NCBI GenBank assembly: GCA_021773975.1
Contig: JAJFJN010000055.1
Coordinates: 1-37,065 of the forward strand
Direction of reading: 5' to 3'
DNA from: Gammaproteobacteria bacterium
Lineage (GTDB): Bacteria; Pseudomonadota; Gammaproteobacteria; Chromatiales; Chromatiaceae
Length of the DNA stretch: 37,065 nt
In this document: positions 7,949-16,090 of the stretch, piece after piece
How positions within the stretch are numbered: the first letter of the stretch is position 1
Layout of the letters: every line of letters begins with the position of its first letter
Notes under the pieces: generated by a model
Told to the model about the DNA's origin: nothing
The model's database searches: none
What the model saw: the letters and a program-made list of their open reading frames with translations, nothing else
Translations under genes and position numbers: made by a program

Positions 7949-8514
7949 ATGAAGGTTTTTTACAAAGATATGGAAACGCTACATCAGTTCACTCTAGAAC
8001 TCGGTTTCCACGAAGATGCCCTGCAATGCAAAAACTGTGCGGCTTGTAACGCATTTGTATCCCACGGGTTCATCTATAAAAAGCAACACAATGGCGATAA
8101 GAAACCCGTTGGCAAGCGGGTTTTTTGTTCCAATCGTTATGGCAAATCAGGTTGTGGCTGTACGCTCAGACTTTACCTTGCGGCTGATATTCCAACCTTG
8201 CAATACTCATCTATTCATCTATTTATCTTTCTCTCAGCCTTGATTGCTGGTCTTAATATCCAAAAAGCCTATCAGAAGGCAACAGGGACGCTGGAGCCTC
8301 GTAATGCTTACCGCTGGCTCTTGTGAAATTAGATCAGCAGTTAGTGGCGCACAGGGGCATCCTGAACCCCAAGTGGGGGCCATGTAGTGATTCATTCTTC
8401 TCCCGATCGAGGCGGTTTCAGTTGTTGCTACCCACCTTGCAAGTGCTCTTTTCTATCCTCGGCGATCCATCTTGTATGCATTACCAACACCTGCAGCAAA
8501 CCACCTTTATATAA
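7949..8514 (+). pseudogene. Frameshifted zinc-ribbon IS-associated protein
   Basis: The first frame (7949-8326) has a Cys-rich zinc-ribbon-like start (CKNCAAC, then VFCSNRYGKSGCGC) followed by a hydrophobic helix and the segment AYQKATGTLEPRNAYRWLL. It stops at 8326, but the neighbouring frame continues as KLDQQLVAHRG and then LLPTLQVLFSILGD to 8514. The sense carries across the stop, so this is one gene with a frameshift near 8322-8326. I recall similar small proteins with insertion sequences in marine gammaproteobacteria but cannot name the family. Lack of constraint after the frameshift fits a decaying mobile element. Confidence 0.55.
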
Positions 8515-8752
8515 TCTCTGTTTCAATACTTTATTAAAGTGCTGATAGGGCTATTTGACCCTGCTGTTGATGGCCTATTGAATAGAGGTTGAGTGAAGGC
8601 GAGCCGTGTTTTTTTCCAAAATGCCATCATTTAATTGAAAGCATTTTCAGCAGCGTACCCTCAAGGTCAGTGCGCAACAGAACGTGTCACTACCACCTCC
8701 TCAACATCGCCCATAGCATGCCTTGGACATTGTTACTGACCAAGGAATCTTT

Positions 8753-9045
8753 ATGGCATCAAAAACCAAACCACCGCTTGAGCTTCGACTGAGGGTATTA
8801 AGTGCGATCGATTATGCACCGGGTCATTCTATTCGTGCGCGTATCAAAAATGTTGCAGAAAGAACATTTTGTGATGCGCCAACAGGGGCTGAATACCATT
8901 TCACTTGGCGCACCATCAGTACCTGGCTCTATCGGTTTAAGCAACACGGTATCACCACACTGGAAAACAGATCCCGGTCTGACAAAAACAGTTACCGTAA
9001 AGTCCAGGTTAACCAGTTGGCTGAAGCCATTCATGAGGTGCTGCC
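8753..9045 (+). pseudogene. Truncated N-terminus of a DDE-type transposase (helix-turn-helix part)
   Basis: The ATG at 8753 is chosen over one at 8723 because AAGGA lies just before it and the protein sense begins there (MASKTKPPLELRLRVLSAID). About 97 residues of a winged-helix or homeodomain-like DNA-binding region follow (WRTISTWLYRFKQHGITTLE, then RSRSDKN and LAEAIHEVLP). The sense ends near 9045, where sequence of another element in the opposite orientation begins. The catalytic DDE core is missing. The next 60 bases to the stop at 9109 are a chance extension. Confidence 0.6.
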
Positions 9046-9184
9046 GTTACTTTGTAGCCTTTGGCAGGCTTCATTCTGTTGGTTCTGTACTTCCAGTGTC
9101 TGTGTATAAAAGGCAATATGCCCATCAAGCTCCTGCAACTGTTGATAGCACTGTGCCAAAAGCTGGCGAAACAGATCACTCAGG
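9043..9184 (-). pseudogene. Internal fragment of an IS110-type transposase
   Basis: On the minus strand this reads LSDLFRQLLAQCYQQLQELD, then GHIAFYTQTLEVQNQQ and NEACQRLQS. That is the coiled-coil stretch that precedes the C-terminal domain in IS110-family transposases, in which a run like NEACQRL is normally followed by an IPGIGP motif. Here the frame breaks off just before that motif, where the truncated plus-strand transposase abuts. Only about 47 residues survive. The family call rests on memory of this pattern. Confidence 0.5.
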
Positions 9185-9825
9185 CCATTCTCATCTGTGA
9201 TTTCATGGGTTTGTGTTGTCTCTGTAGCAGCAACCCAGTCAAACAGAAAATGATGTTCACTCTCTTCCCAGGATATAGCGTAGGTTCATGGTGTGGAGAG
9301 GCTGAATATGGGGGCCATTAGAGGCCAGTGCATCCTCAATGATAATGAGTTTCAGATGGGGGTGTTCACGCCGTAATGCCGTAAGCCAGCGTTTGGCGGC
9401 ATTGCGTTCACAATACCCAAAGCGCTTCGCGGGGCAGGCTCTCATTTTTACGCGCGCCATCCTGCTTTAAGATTGGCTCCGGGGCAAAGGGGAAAACCGC
9501 TTGTTGATCCGGGTGAACCAGCACTGCCCCCAGCATTTGATGATAATAGGCAATACGACCATCTCTGTGGTGTTTCTCGCAGCACTGATTGCAGTGCACC
9601 TCATATCTTCCAAACCTTTACCGCGTTGGAGTTGCGCAAAGAGCTGGAGGAATGCCTTGCGCAAACCCACAGGGTCAACCTCGTCAAGCCGGACATTAGA
9701 CAATCCGATAGGCTGATCTCACGGCTCACTCGCGTGCCCTCAATTTGGGAAAAAACCTGCCTGGTTGTCTTCAGCAACCCCGGTGCACTCAATGCTTTAC
9801 GAAATGATGAGGTGGGCATAGGCAT
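9185..9825 (-). pseudogene. Multiply frameshifted DDE transposase remnant
   Basis: On the minus strand, several frames carry successive parts of one transposase: an N-terminus (SSFRKALSAPGLLKTTRQVF, then SREISLSDCLMSG), then LDEVDPVGLRKAF and LFAQLQRGKGLEDM, then CCEKHHRDGRIAYYHQMLGA with VLVHPDQQAVFPFAPEP, then CERNAAKRWLTALRREHPH with LKLIIIEDALASNGPHIQ, and finally HHFLFDWVAATET. The order is right but the frame changes at least four times, and the part between the N-terminus and LDEVDP is shorter than it should be. The element is dead. It ends at the IS110-like fragment. I cannot give the IS family with certainty; it resembles IS4/ISNCY-group transposases. Confidence 0.65.
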
Positions 9826-9829
9826 TCAC

Positions 9830-9913
9830 CTTTAGCTTTAGCTTTAGCTTTAGCTTTAGCTTTAGCTTTAGCTTTAGCTTTAGCTTTAGCTTTAGCTTTA
9901 GCTTTAGCTTTAG
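9830..9913. repeat. Hexanucleotide tandem repeat, 14 perfect copies of CTTTAG
   Basis: The array is 84 bases long with no mismatch. It lies immediately upstream of the 5' end of the dead minus-strand transposase (its ATG is complement 9823-9825). The perfect copies suggest a recent or unstable expansion by slippage. It is not a CRISPR because there are no spacers. Confidence 0.97.
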
Positions 9914-10051
9914 ATTGCCCCTTCATCGTACTGAATTTCCAGCAAAGTTTACGAAAAGTTTTTTTTAAATCCGCTTTGAAGCCCTCTTTTTTAGTGGGCT
10001 TGGGTTAGTAGCGGGAACTGCTGAAGCTTTTTCAGCTACGTTTATTCTGCT

Positions 10052-10060
10052 TGCTATAAT
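10052..10060 (+). promoter_or_regulatory. Extended -10 box (TGCTATAAT) upstream of smrA
   Basis: TATAAT at 10055-10060 is preceded by TG with one spacer base, a full extended -10. The -35 region (about 10031-10037, TTCAGCT) is weak. The predicted transcription start is about 10067, at the ATG of smrA (10068), and there is no Shine-Dalgarno sequence between them. If used, the mRNA would be nearly leaderless. Confidence 0.45.
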
Positions 10061-10067
10061 CCCTGCC

Positions 10068-10625
10068 ATGTCAGATAAAAAAAGCCCTAAATTTATAAAC
10101 CATAATGACTTGACGCTATTTCAAGAGGCCGTTCAGGGAATTGAACCACTTCAACAGGATAAAGCGCCTCCCTTTCATAAATCCCGACGTCCTGAACCTT
10201 TGCCACCCGAGCCAGAATCGATAACTAGACCAGATACCTCACCTCTTGCAGATATGGATATTGAGACTACCGAAGAGCTTCTATTCGTACAACCAGGCAT
10301 ACAAAAGAGGGTTATTAAGAACCTGCAAAAAGGGCGCATTCCACCTGCCGACAGTCTCGACTTGCATGGATTGAGAGTTAAACAGGCTCAGCCAATTTTC
10401 ACCCGCTTTCTCAAGCAAGCCCAGCACAAGCAACTGCGCTGTGTACTGATCATCCATGGTAAGGGACGTGAATCAGCAGACCAACAACCCGTGCTTAAAC
10501 AGAAAACCAACCAATGGCTTAGGCAGTTTCCCTTTGTACTCGCCTTCTGCTCTGCGGCCTATTTTGATGGAGGTACGGGTGCAACCTATGTGCTGCTATC
10601 TCGAAAAAAACAGGATGAGATTTAG
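10068..10625 (+). CDS. smrA: Smr-domain protein, SmrA-like DNA endonuclease
   Basis: The protein has 185 residues, the usual length for the stand-alone SmrA group. A variable, proline-rich N-terminus (about 1-60) leads into the Smr domain: DSLDLHGLRVKQA (95-107) with the conserved LDLHG, then CVLIIHGKG (125-133), then the closing FDGGTGATYVLL strand. Smr domains, first seen at the C-terminus of MutS2, nick or cut nucleic acids; SmrA of E. coli has DNA endonuclease activity. It is the first core gene after the island. It converges with truD, with only 14 bases between the stops. The start is the only ATG near the N-terminus. Confidence 0.88.
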   Translation: MSDKKSPKFINHNDLTLFQEAVQGIEPLQQDKAPPFHKSRRPEPLPPEPESITRPDTSPLADMDIETTEELLFVQPGIQKRVIKNLQKGRIPPADSLDLHGLRVKQAQPIFTRFLKQAQHKQLRCVLIIHGKGRESADQQPVLKQKTNQWLRQFPFVLAFCSAAYFDGGTGATYVLLSRKKQDEI

Positions 10626-10639
10626 GCTTGTAGCAAACC

Positions 10640-11695
10640 TTAGACTGCTACAGAGTAATCCAGACACTCACCCAACAGCACTGTGGCATAACTCCCTTTG
10701 GGCAGTGTAAAGCTAACGACCATTTGATCTGGGTTTATCTCCCACGTCATATCCACAACCGGTGCTCTTAATGCCCGACGTGCCATCTCTGCACCACAAC
10801 GCTCTAAACCCTGCTGCCAATCAACAAAATCAGTCAATACTGCCGCTTCAAGTTTAGCTGCCTCCGCCGTTACTTCATTCTCACCTCTGCCCCACAATGG
10901 TGCGGTTGGGTGTATATCCATCTCATCTAAACGAGTCCGCAGTGTTGCATCTATCTCCTCAGCATGAAAAGAGCTTCTACTACCCTGTAGCGCCACCCGC
11001 TCCCCCAGAAGAAGTTGATTCCAACTCCCCTGTCTAACTCGCTCTGCCAACACGTGATTAAACAGCAACGAACGTGCAGCTGAGATATAAAGCCCCCGAC
11101 GCTGGCGATTCACTCGTCCCAAACTGCCATCAAACAGAGCGTTAGCATTTTTTAGATTGTCTCCATTATGCCCAAACCGTTGCTCACCAAAATAGTTAGG
11201 GAATCCTTGCTGCTGAATTTGTTTTAATTGTGATTCCAACTGCTCCATATCTCCAGCCAACTCGCGCACTCGAATGACAAATCGATTGCCACGCAAGGCT
11301 CCCCGACGAAGTTTTCGCCGATGACGGGCACAATCCAATATCTTCAGATTATCAGAGGCTAATGTTTGCCAGTCAGGTGTTGGTTTTCCCGCTAATCGAA
11401 TAGAAAACCACTGCTGAGTTACCGCATGCCGGTCTTTAAGGCCAGCATAGCTTACATCTCGCGCTGGAACCCCTGCCAAATGAGACAACTGTCTTGCAAC
11501 CCATTCAGTATTGTCACCCCGTTTTTCAATCTTCAACAGAACATGCTCTCCTTCTCCATCAGGTTCACAAGGCGGAAGCTCTTCAACAAAGAAATCCTCA
11601 GGGCAACTGCGAATGATGCCGCTTGCACCAATAGATCCAAATGCATGGGGAAGAGATGGCATCAAATAGCTGTTTTCAGTCATAGTGCTACACAT
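10640..11695 (-). CDS. truD: tRNA pseudouridine(13) synthase TruD
   Basis: TruD converts U13 of tRNA-Glu to pseudouridine. The protein has up to 351 residues (E. coli TruD has 349). Visible motifs are RSCPEDFFVEELP near the start, DGEGEHVLLKIEKRG, the catalytic loop YAGLKDRHAVTQQWFSI with Asp88, the RGNRFVIRV strand, and PNYFGEQRFG. The start is uncertain: ATG codons stand at residues 1, 5 and 12, none with a clear Shine-Dalgarno; sequence likeness begins near residue 17. In many gammaproteobacteria truD sits with ispF and surE, and neither is next to it here. A terminator lies between it and the acidic-protein gene upstream, so it should have its own promoter. Confidence 0.95.
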   Translation of the reverse strand: MCSTMTENSYLMPSLPHAFGSIGASGIIRSCPEDFFVEELPPCEPDGEGEHVLLKIEKRGDNTEWVARQLSHLAGVPARDVSYAGLKDRHAVTQQWFSIRLAGKPTPDWQTLASDNLKILDCARHRRKLRRGALRGNRFVIRVRELAGDMEQLESQLKQIQQQGFPNYFGEQRFGHNGDNLKNANALFDGSLGRVNRQRRGLYISAARSLLFNHVLAERVRQGSWNQLLLGERVALQGSRSSFHAEEIDATLRTRLDEMDIHPTAPLWGRGENEVTAEAAKLEAAVLTDFVDWQQGLERCGAEMARRALRAPVVDMTWEINPDQMVVSFTLPKGSYATVLLGECLDYSVAV

Positions 11696-11714
11696 AAAGG
11701 GGGTATCAAGGGTA

Positions 11715-11738
11715 GAAAAACCCGCCTGGGCGGTCGGT
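11715..11738 (-). terminator. Rho-independent terminator after the acidic-protein gene
   Basis: On the minus strand, CCGCC (complement of 11729-11733) pairs with GGCGG (complement of 11722-11726) around a two-base loop. A G and TTTTT (complement of 11716-11720) follow. It closes the vWA/acidic-protein transcript before truD. Confidence 0.6.
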
Positions 11739-11777
11739 AGGATTTTAGTGATTTAAAAACGAAAAATAATGGTAACA

Positions 11778-13049
11778 CTACTTTTCTGATATAGCTCCAA
11801 TAGCACCTTGCAAAAGGCTATCAATATCATCACTAGACATCGTTTCCATGTGATTATTTAATGTTTCTGCTATCTCATCTGTCAGCTGTTTTTCAGCATC
11901 TGGCTCATCCACTACCTCTTCCTTCGGCATATCCGGCAACTCTGTCTCATGACTTTCAATTGTTTGATTGATCGCCTGTTCAAGCAGATCATCAATTGAA
12001 TCACTGGTTACTGCCTCATCCTCTATTACCTCCTCTTCGATTTCAGGTAGCGGTGTTTCATGACTCTCTTCTGCTTCGCCTATTGCCTGCGCAATTAGCT
12101 CTTCCGTTGGATCTGCAACTACTTCAGCCGATTCAATATCCATTTCAGTTGGGTTAATATCTGGCAAATCAGCCCCATCATTTTCCAGCACCTCGCCAAT
12201 CTCTTGCGCCAGTGAATCCTCTATTGATTCACTTTTTTCAGCATCATCCTCTACTGCTGCATCCTCATCTTCATCTTCATCCTCATCCTCTTGAAACATG
12301 CCAAACAACACGGCGTTATCAAGATTTTCGTCTTCTACAGCCTCTTCTTCAGGCTCATCCACTACGGCCGTTTCTTCCATTTCTTGTGAGGCCATAACAG
12401 TTGGACCAACGGCACTTGACTCATCATTTTTAGTTACTATTTGAGATACATCTTCTGAAGCTTGGTCAGGCGTTATTAGTGCAATAACATCATTCTGATC
12501 CGCCTTTTTTGTATCAGATTCAGGGGAGATGATTGAATACTCATGCAGCATCCTACCAATAGTATTCATAGTTACTTCTAGCTCTTTATTAAGCGTTTGA
12601 GCCAATACCTTTAAACGCTTTACCTCTTCACTACCATCTTCACTCCCTGGCTCATTATTGTCTCCAGCAACAAGCTTAGGAGTATCCAGCACGCGATAAG
12701 GCTCAACAGCCTCCTCAAAGAGAATACTCAGGTTTTCAATGGCTATGTTGTCGCGTGTAGTAAAAATATTAGCTAACGTCTGATAAATCCGTTTTTCTTC
12801 ACGAACAATTTTTTTTGTAGCGTGTTCCAGTTGCTCACCACTATAACCATATTTTTTTTCCAGCAAGTTGCAGGTCTCTTTTTTTCGCCGCTCTGCATCT
12901 TGTCTAACAATGGTGACTAGCCTATCTACCGATGCCTTTTCTCGTCTGCGCCTGACAACAGAACGAACAACAATCACTACATCTACTGCGAGCAGTATCA
13001 ATACAAGTTCTAACAACCCCATAAATAGTACTGAGTCGACTTCAATCAT
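11778..13049 (-). CDS. Membrane-anchored acidic repeat protein of unknown function
   Basis: The protein has 423 residues. A membrane segment (about 8-29, LFMGLLELVLILLAVDVVIV) is followed by a basic RRRREK anchor, so the rest is probably cytoplasmic. Residues 40-175 look helical and could form a coiled coil. From about 180 on it is strongly acidic, with an alternating Glu/Asp run at 254-263. Four degenerate repeats follow (about 274-298, 313-337, 349-373, 383-419) of the type D-S-I-D-D-L-L-x-Q-A-I with L-P-D-I/M at the end. The last copy, SSDDIDSLLQGAIG, resembles the CheY-binding EIDALL peptide at the N-terminus of FliM. The start overlaps the upstream vWA stop (ATGA), so the two are coupled. 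I do not recognise the family; the ORF is certain, the function is not. Confidence 0.75.
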   Translation of the reverse strand: MIEVDSVLFMGLLELVLILLAVDVVIVVRSVVRRRREKASVDRLVTIVRQDAERRKKETCNLLEKKYGYSGEQLEHATKKIVREEKRIYQTLANIFTTRDNIAIENLSILFEEAVEPYRVLDTPKLVAGDNNEPGSEDGSEEVKRLKVLAQTLNKELEVTMNTIGRMLHEYSIISPESDTKKADQNDVIALITPDQASEDVSQIVTKNDESSAVGPTVMASQEMEETAVVDEPEEEAVEDENLDNAVLFGMFQEDEDEDEDEDAAVEDDAEKSESIEDSLAQEIGEVLENDGADLPDINPTEMDIESAEVVADPTEELIAQAIGEAEESHETPLPEIEEEVIEDEAVTSDSIDDLLEQAINQTIESHETELPDMPKEEVVDEPDAEKQLTDEIAETLNNHMETMSSDDIDSLLQGAIGAISEK

Positions 13050-14887
13050 TCAGCATCTACCTCATTACCCATCTCGTCATCATCAAGAAGTTGAACTGGA
13101 CTATTTGTTTTACGCTTTTTATAAAACCAGTATCCAGCCGCACCCAGTATAATTATTAGTAAATTTGCACCACCAAAAAGCAATATGTTTTTCAGATTGT
13201 CACTTGCTGGTTCTTCTGTTGTTTTTTTGGATGGTTCAGCTTTTTTTTCTGGCGTGGGTGTCTTGATTTTTTTCTCAACAGCAGGTGCTATAGGTGGAGG
13301 TGGTGGCGATGTTGATTCAATAGTTACTGGGTCAAGATTCAGCTCTACCCAGTTGTCTTTTTGACTGGTAGCTGTAACTCTCGTGTGTAGTTGTTGCTTC
13401 TCAGTTAGGAGCGATGAATCCAGCCACCCCAGCCAACTGCCTGTGCCATCAGGAACCAAAATAATACCCGATCGTTGACCATCACCCGCTTCAAGCCAAG
13501 CGCTTGAGCTTAAACTATCTTTTTTAATAATATCCTCATTTGGCTGAAGGATAATTTCAACACCCTCTTTTCCATCCTGACTCTGTTTATTTACACTCAA
13601 TTTTACTGGAAGAATAGTCTCAAAAGCCTGCCTGCGCTCACGGATAAATGTTTTTCCTTCAGCGATAATAACAAGCTCACTCTTACCCGGCTCTAAACCC
13701 TCACCAACTATTGCACTAAAGGTGCCATCCAGCGCTACTTTGTCTCCAGATTTGCCATCATCACGTATTGGCGATGGTTCACTATATGCGTCACCGACCT
13801 GATGCTCACTTTTAATTTCCACCATCTCTAAAAAATCAGTACGTGTGATTTTTTTACCATGGTCACTAAATTGAATAATAAAAGGCAGCTGCTCACCAAC
13901 TGATATTCGGCTAGCAAGATCAGTGGAATGCATTCGAAGATCAGTAACAATCATCACCCGGTTATCTGGATCAACCTCAGCCTGAATAGTCCACTCCCCC
14001 ACCTCTGGTGCAGATATAGTCAAAAGATCATAGCCTTCATCCTGATGCCATGCGATTGACTTAGGGGCATTGTTAACATCAAATATTTTCCCACTTGGTG
14101 AAACGATTTTTGTATTTTTAAGGCTCTCCTTTTTCCTAAAAACCAATAGGGTTGCCTCTCTAATACTTCCATCAATTTTAAACTTATTACCTTTAAGTGG
14201 AACAGTATCAGGCTTACCTACCTCTTCAAAAATCCGTAAAAATACACGCTGTAAACGATCAGCCGAATCTACCTGCTCATACCAGCCATCTGTTGCCGTC
14301 GATAACTCTCTCATCAATTCATGATCAGCGCGTTCTGAAAGAGCAATCGTATGTATGCGAGCGCCCAACTGTTTAAGCCTAGGCAGAATGGTGGATAAAA
14401 TGCGTTTACGTGAGGCGCTGTTTTTTGCACTGTCTTTGGATACATCCACCATACCGTCAGTAAGCAGTACCACATCTCTACGAAAACGAGTGGGCTCACC
14501 CATCCAATCTTTTGTAGCGCGGTGGAGTGCCTCTTCAATATTGGTAAAGAGACCGCGAGAATGAATCTGCTCTGCACGACTTCGTGCTTGCGTTTTCCAT
14601 ACATCATTCACATGTCCCAGCGGAACCTGCATGTTCACATACTGGCCAAAGGTCCAAACCCCAGCTCTACTACCCCCAGGCATCAAACCAACCAATAATC
14701 TCAAAGCTGGACGGCGTAAATTTTGAGGGTCATTTTTTTTCATACTGCCGGATATATCAATCACAACCCGAACATCAGACAGTTGAGGGGGTGGCCCTTT
14801 TTTTGCAAAAAGTAATGACCCCGGGAACAGCAATAGCAATATGCTTACGCAACCCAAAGCCCATCTTTTATCTATTAAATAACCCAT
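13046..14887 (-). CDS. Exported von Willebrand A domain protein (TIGR03503-like)
   Basis: The protein has 613 residues. A signal sequence (about 1-28, ending SLLFAKK) is followed by a vWA domain: VVIDISGSMKKND holds the metal site D44-x-S46-x-S48, and VVLLTDGMVDVS supplies the later Asp. The middle is beta-rich, and a proline/lysine-rich spacer leads to a C-terminal membrane helix (about 563-585) and a short cytoplasmic tail. It would be a periplasmic sensor or adhesion-like domain anchored in the inner membrane. vWA domains bind partner proteins through a metal ion. A similar family, TIGR03503, occurs in marine gammaproteobacteria, but I cannot verify membership. It forms a two-gene unit with the acidic protein. 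Confidence 0.85.
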   Translation of the reverse strand: MGYLIDKRWALGCVSILLLLFPGSLLFAKKGPPPQLSDVRVVIDISGSMKKNDPQNLRRPALRLLVGLMPGGSRAGVWTFGQYVNMQVPLGHVNDVWKTQARSRAEQIHSRGLFTNIEEALHRATKDWMGEPTRFRRDVVLLTDGMVDVSKDSAKNSASRKRILSTILPRLKQLGARIHTIALSERADHELMRELSTATDGWYEQVDSADRLQRVFLRIFEEVGKPDTVPLKGNKFKIDGSIREATLLVFRKKESLKNTKIVSPSGKIFDVNNAPKSIAWHQDEGYDLLTISAPEVGEWTIQAEVDPDNRVMIVTDLRMHSTDLASRISVGEQLPFIIQFSDHGKKITRTDFLEMVEIKSEHQVGDAYSEPSPIRDDGKSGDKVALDGTFSAIVGEGLEPGKSELVIIAEGKTFIRERRQAFETILPVKLSVNKQSQDGKEGVEIILQPNEDIIKKDSLSSSAWLEAGDGQRSGIILVPDGTGSWLGWLDSSLLTEKQQLHTRVTATSQKDNWVELNLDPVTIESTSPPPPPIAPAVEKKIKTPTPEKKAEPSKKTTEEPASDNLKNILLFGGANLLIIILGAAGYWFYKKRKTNSPVQLLDDDEMGNEVDAE

Positions 14888-15007
14888 TCGTTATATCACC
14901 AGCAGAATTAAAATCTTTAGCTATAGAACTGCTAGCGTCTCCTTCACGGCAAGACTTTAATTTAATGGTGTTTTTCTCATAAAATGATTACGAAAGAGAT
15001 GGCTGCT

Positions 15008-15913
15008 CTATTTCTGCGCCGCATACCGATTTGTTTTGCCATCAGGGTGTTTTCTAAAACGTTTATAGCTCCATTGATACTGTGTTGGACAGAGACGAAT
15101 ACAGGCTTCAACCCCTTGATTTAGGGCGCTAGCTGCCAGCATAGAGTCTGCATTATCAATACCATCCGGCGCTTGCACCCAGTGTATTCGATGACCTTTT
15201 CCATGAGACAGACGTTCAGCAAAACAAAATATCACGGGAGCGCCTGTTTTAGCTGAAAGCCGAGAAATCAACTCCATAGTTAGTGCTGGCTCGCCAAAAA
15301 ACGGGGCAAACCTAGCTCCACTCAATGTTTTTGGCTGCTGATCAGGCAGGATGGCAACCATTTCACCCTGCCGTAAGGCCTTATACAGTGCTTTAACACC
15401 TGAAGCATCCGTTGGGGCCAGTTTAGCTCCTGTTTGCCCTCTTCCCTGAACAATCAAATCAGCCATAGCATGATACCTGGGTGGCCGATATAAGATGGTT
15501 ATTGGGGCAATCTGAGCTAAATACAGCCCAACAATCTCCCAACTACCCAGATGAGGGCCTGCAATGATGACACCATTACCCTGAGCCATAAGTAGTTTTA
15601 GGCTCTTCTGCTCATCCGGGTCATCAAGCCGTGCAAGCGCATAATCTGGCTTTCTACACCAGAAGCTTGGCAGCTCTATCATTGTTGTTACATTTGCGAC
15701 CAAACTTTGATGCAGTAGCTGCTCCCTCTCCTGATTTGATAATTCAGGAAAACAAAGTTCAATATTTACACGCGCACATTTTTTTTCCTGATTTGGCAAC
15801 CAATTTAGCAAGCACCCAACCAGCCGCCCAAGCCACCAAATAATGCGCCCGTCACAATAGGATAACGCCTTGATAAACAACAAAAACATACTCTCTTTCA
15901 ATATATTACCCAC
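15008..15913 (-). CDS. Lysophospholipid/lipid A acyltransferase, LpxL/HtrB family
   Basis: The protein has 301 residues, close to E. coli LpxL (306). It has a short hydrophobic N-terminus for inner-membrane attachment. The catalytic motif GPHLGSWE (H121 and E126, the HxxxxE variant), the LPDQQP loop (189-194) and APFFGEPA (203-210) define the LABLAM superfamily. These enzymes move an acyl chain from acyl-ACP to the lipid A precursor, or in related branches to ornithine lipids or glycolipids. No other lipid A gene is nearby, so the exact acceptor cannot be fixed. It is divergent from the DUF1631 gene, with 177 bases between. Confidence 0.85.
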   Translation of the reverse strand: MGNILKESMFLLFIKALSYCDGRIIWWLGRLVGCLLNWLPNQEKKCARVNIELCFPELSNQEREQLLHQSLVANVTTMIELPSFWCRKPDYALARLDDPDEQKSLKLLMAQGNGVIIAGPHLGSWEIVGLYLAQIAPITILYRPPRYHAMADLIVQGRGQTGAKLAPTDASGVKALYKALRQGEMVAILPDQQPKTLSGARFAPFFGEPALTMELISRLSAKTGAPVIFCFAERLSHGKGHRIHWVQAPDGIDNADSMLAASALNQGVEACIRLCPTQYQWSYKRFRKHPDGKTNRYAAQK

Positions 15914-15920
15914 TACATCT

Positions 15921-15940
15921 ATTCAAAAATATTCAAAAAT
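15921..15940. repeat. Tandem 10-bp repeat ATTCAAAAAT x 2
   Basis: Two perfect, adjacent copies lie 8 bases upstream of the acyltransferase start in the divergent intergenic region. They could be a regulator site, or simply AT-rich promoter DNA. Confidence 0.5.
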
Positions 15941-16090
15941 GACCTAAATACCATTTTACTCCCCGATAGAGAATACTCATAATGCTTAAGATCCCGGCTG
16001 AATATGAATTGCTCAGCTTGTTTAGCATAGTGAAACCATACAACACACGATGGAAAAACGTTTATCAACATTTTTTAAGTTGAAATAATA

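Noticed and set aside
9830-9913. Possible CRISPR array
   Set aside because: The repeat unit is 6 bases and contiguous; there are no spacers and no cas genes.
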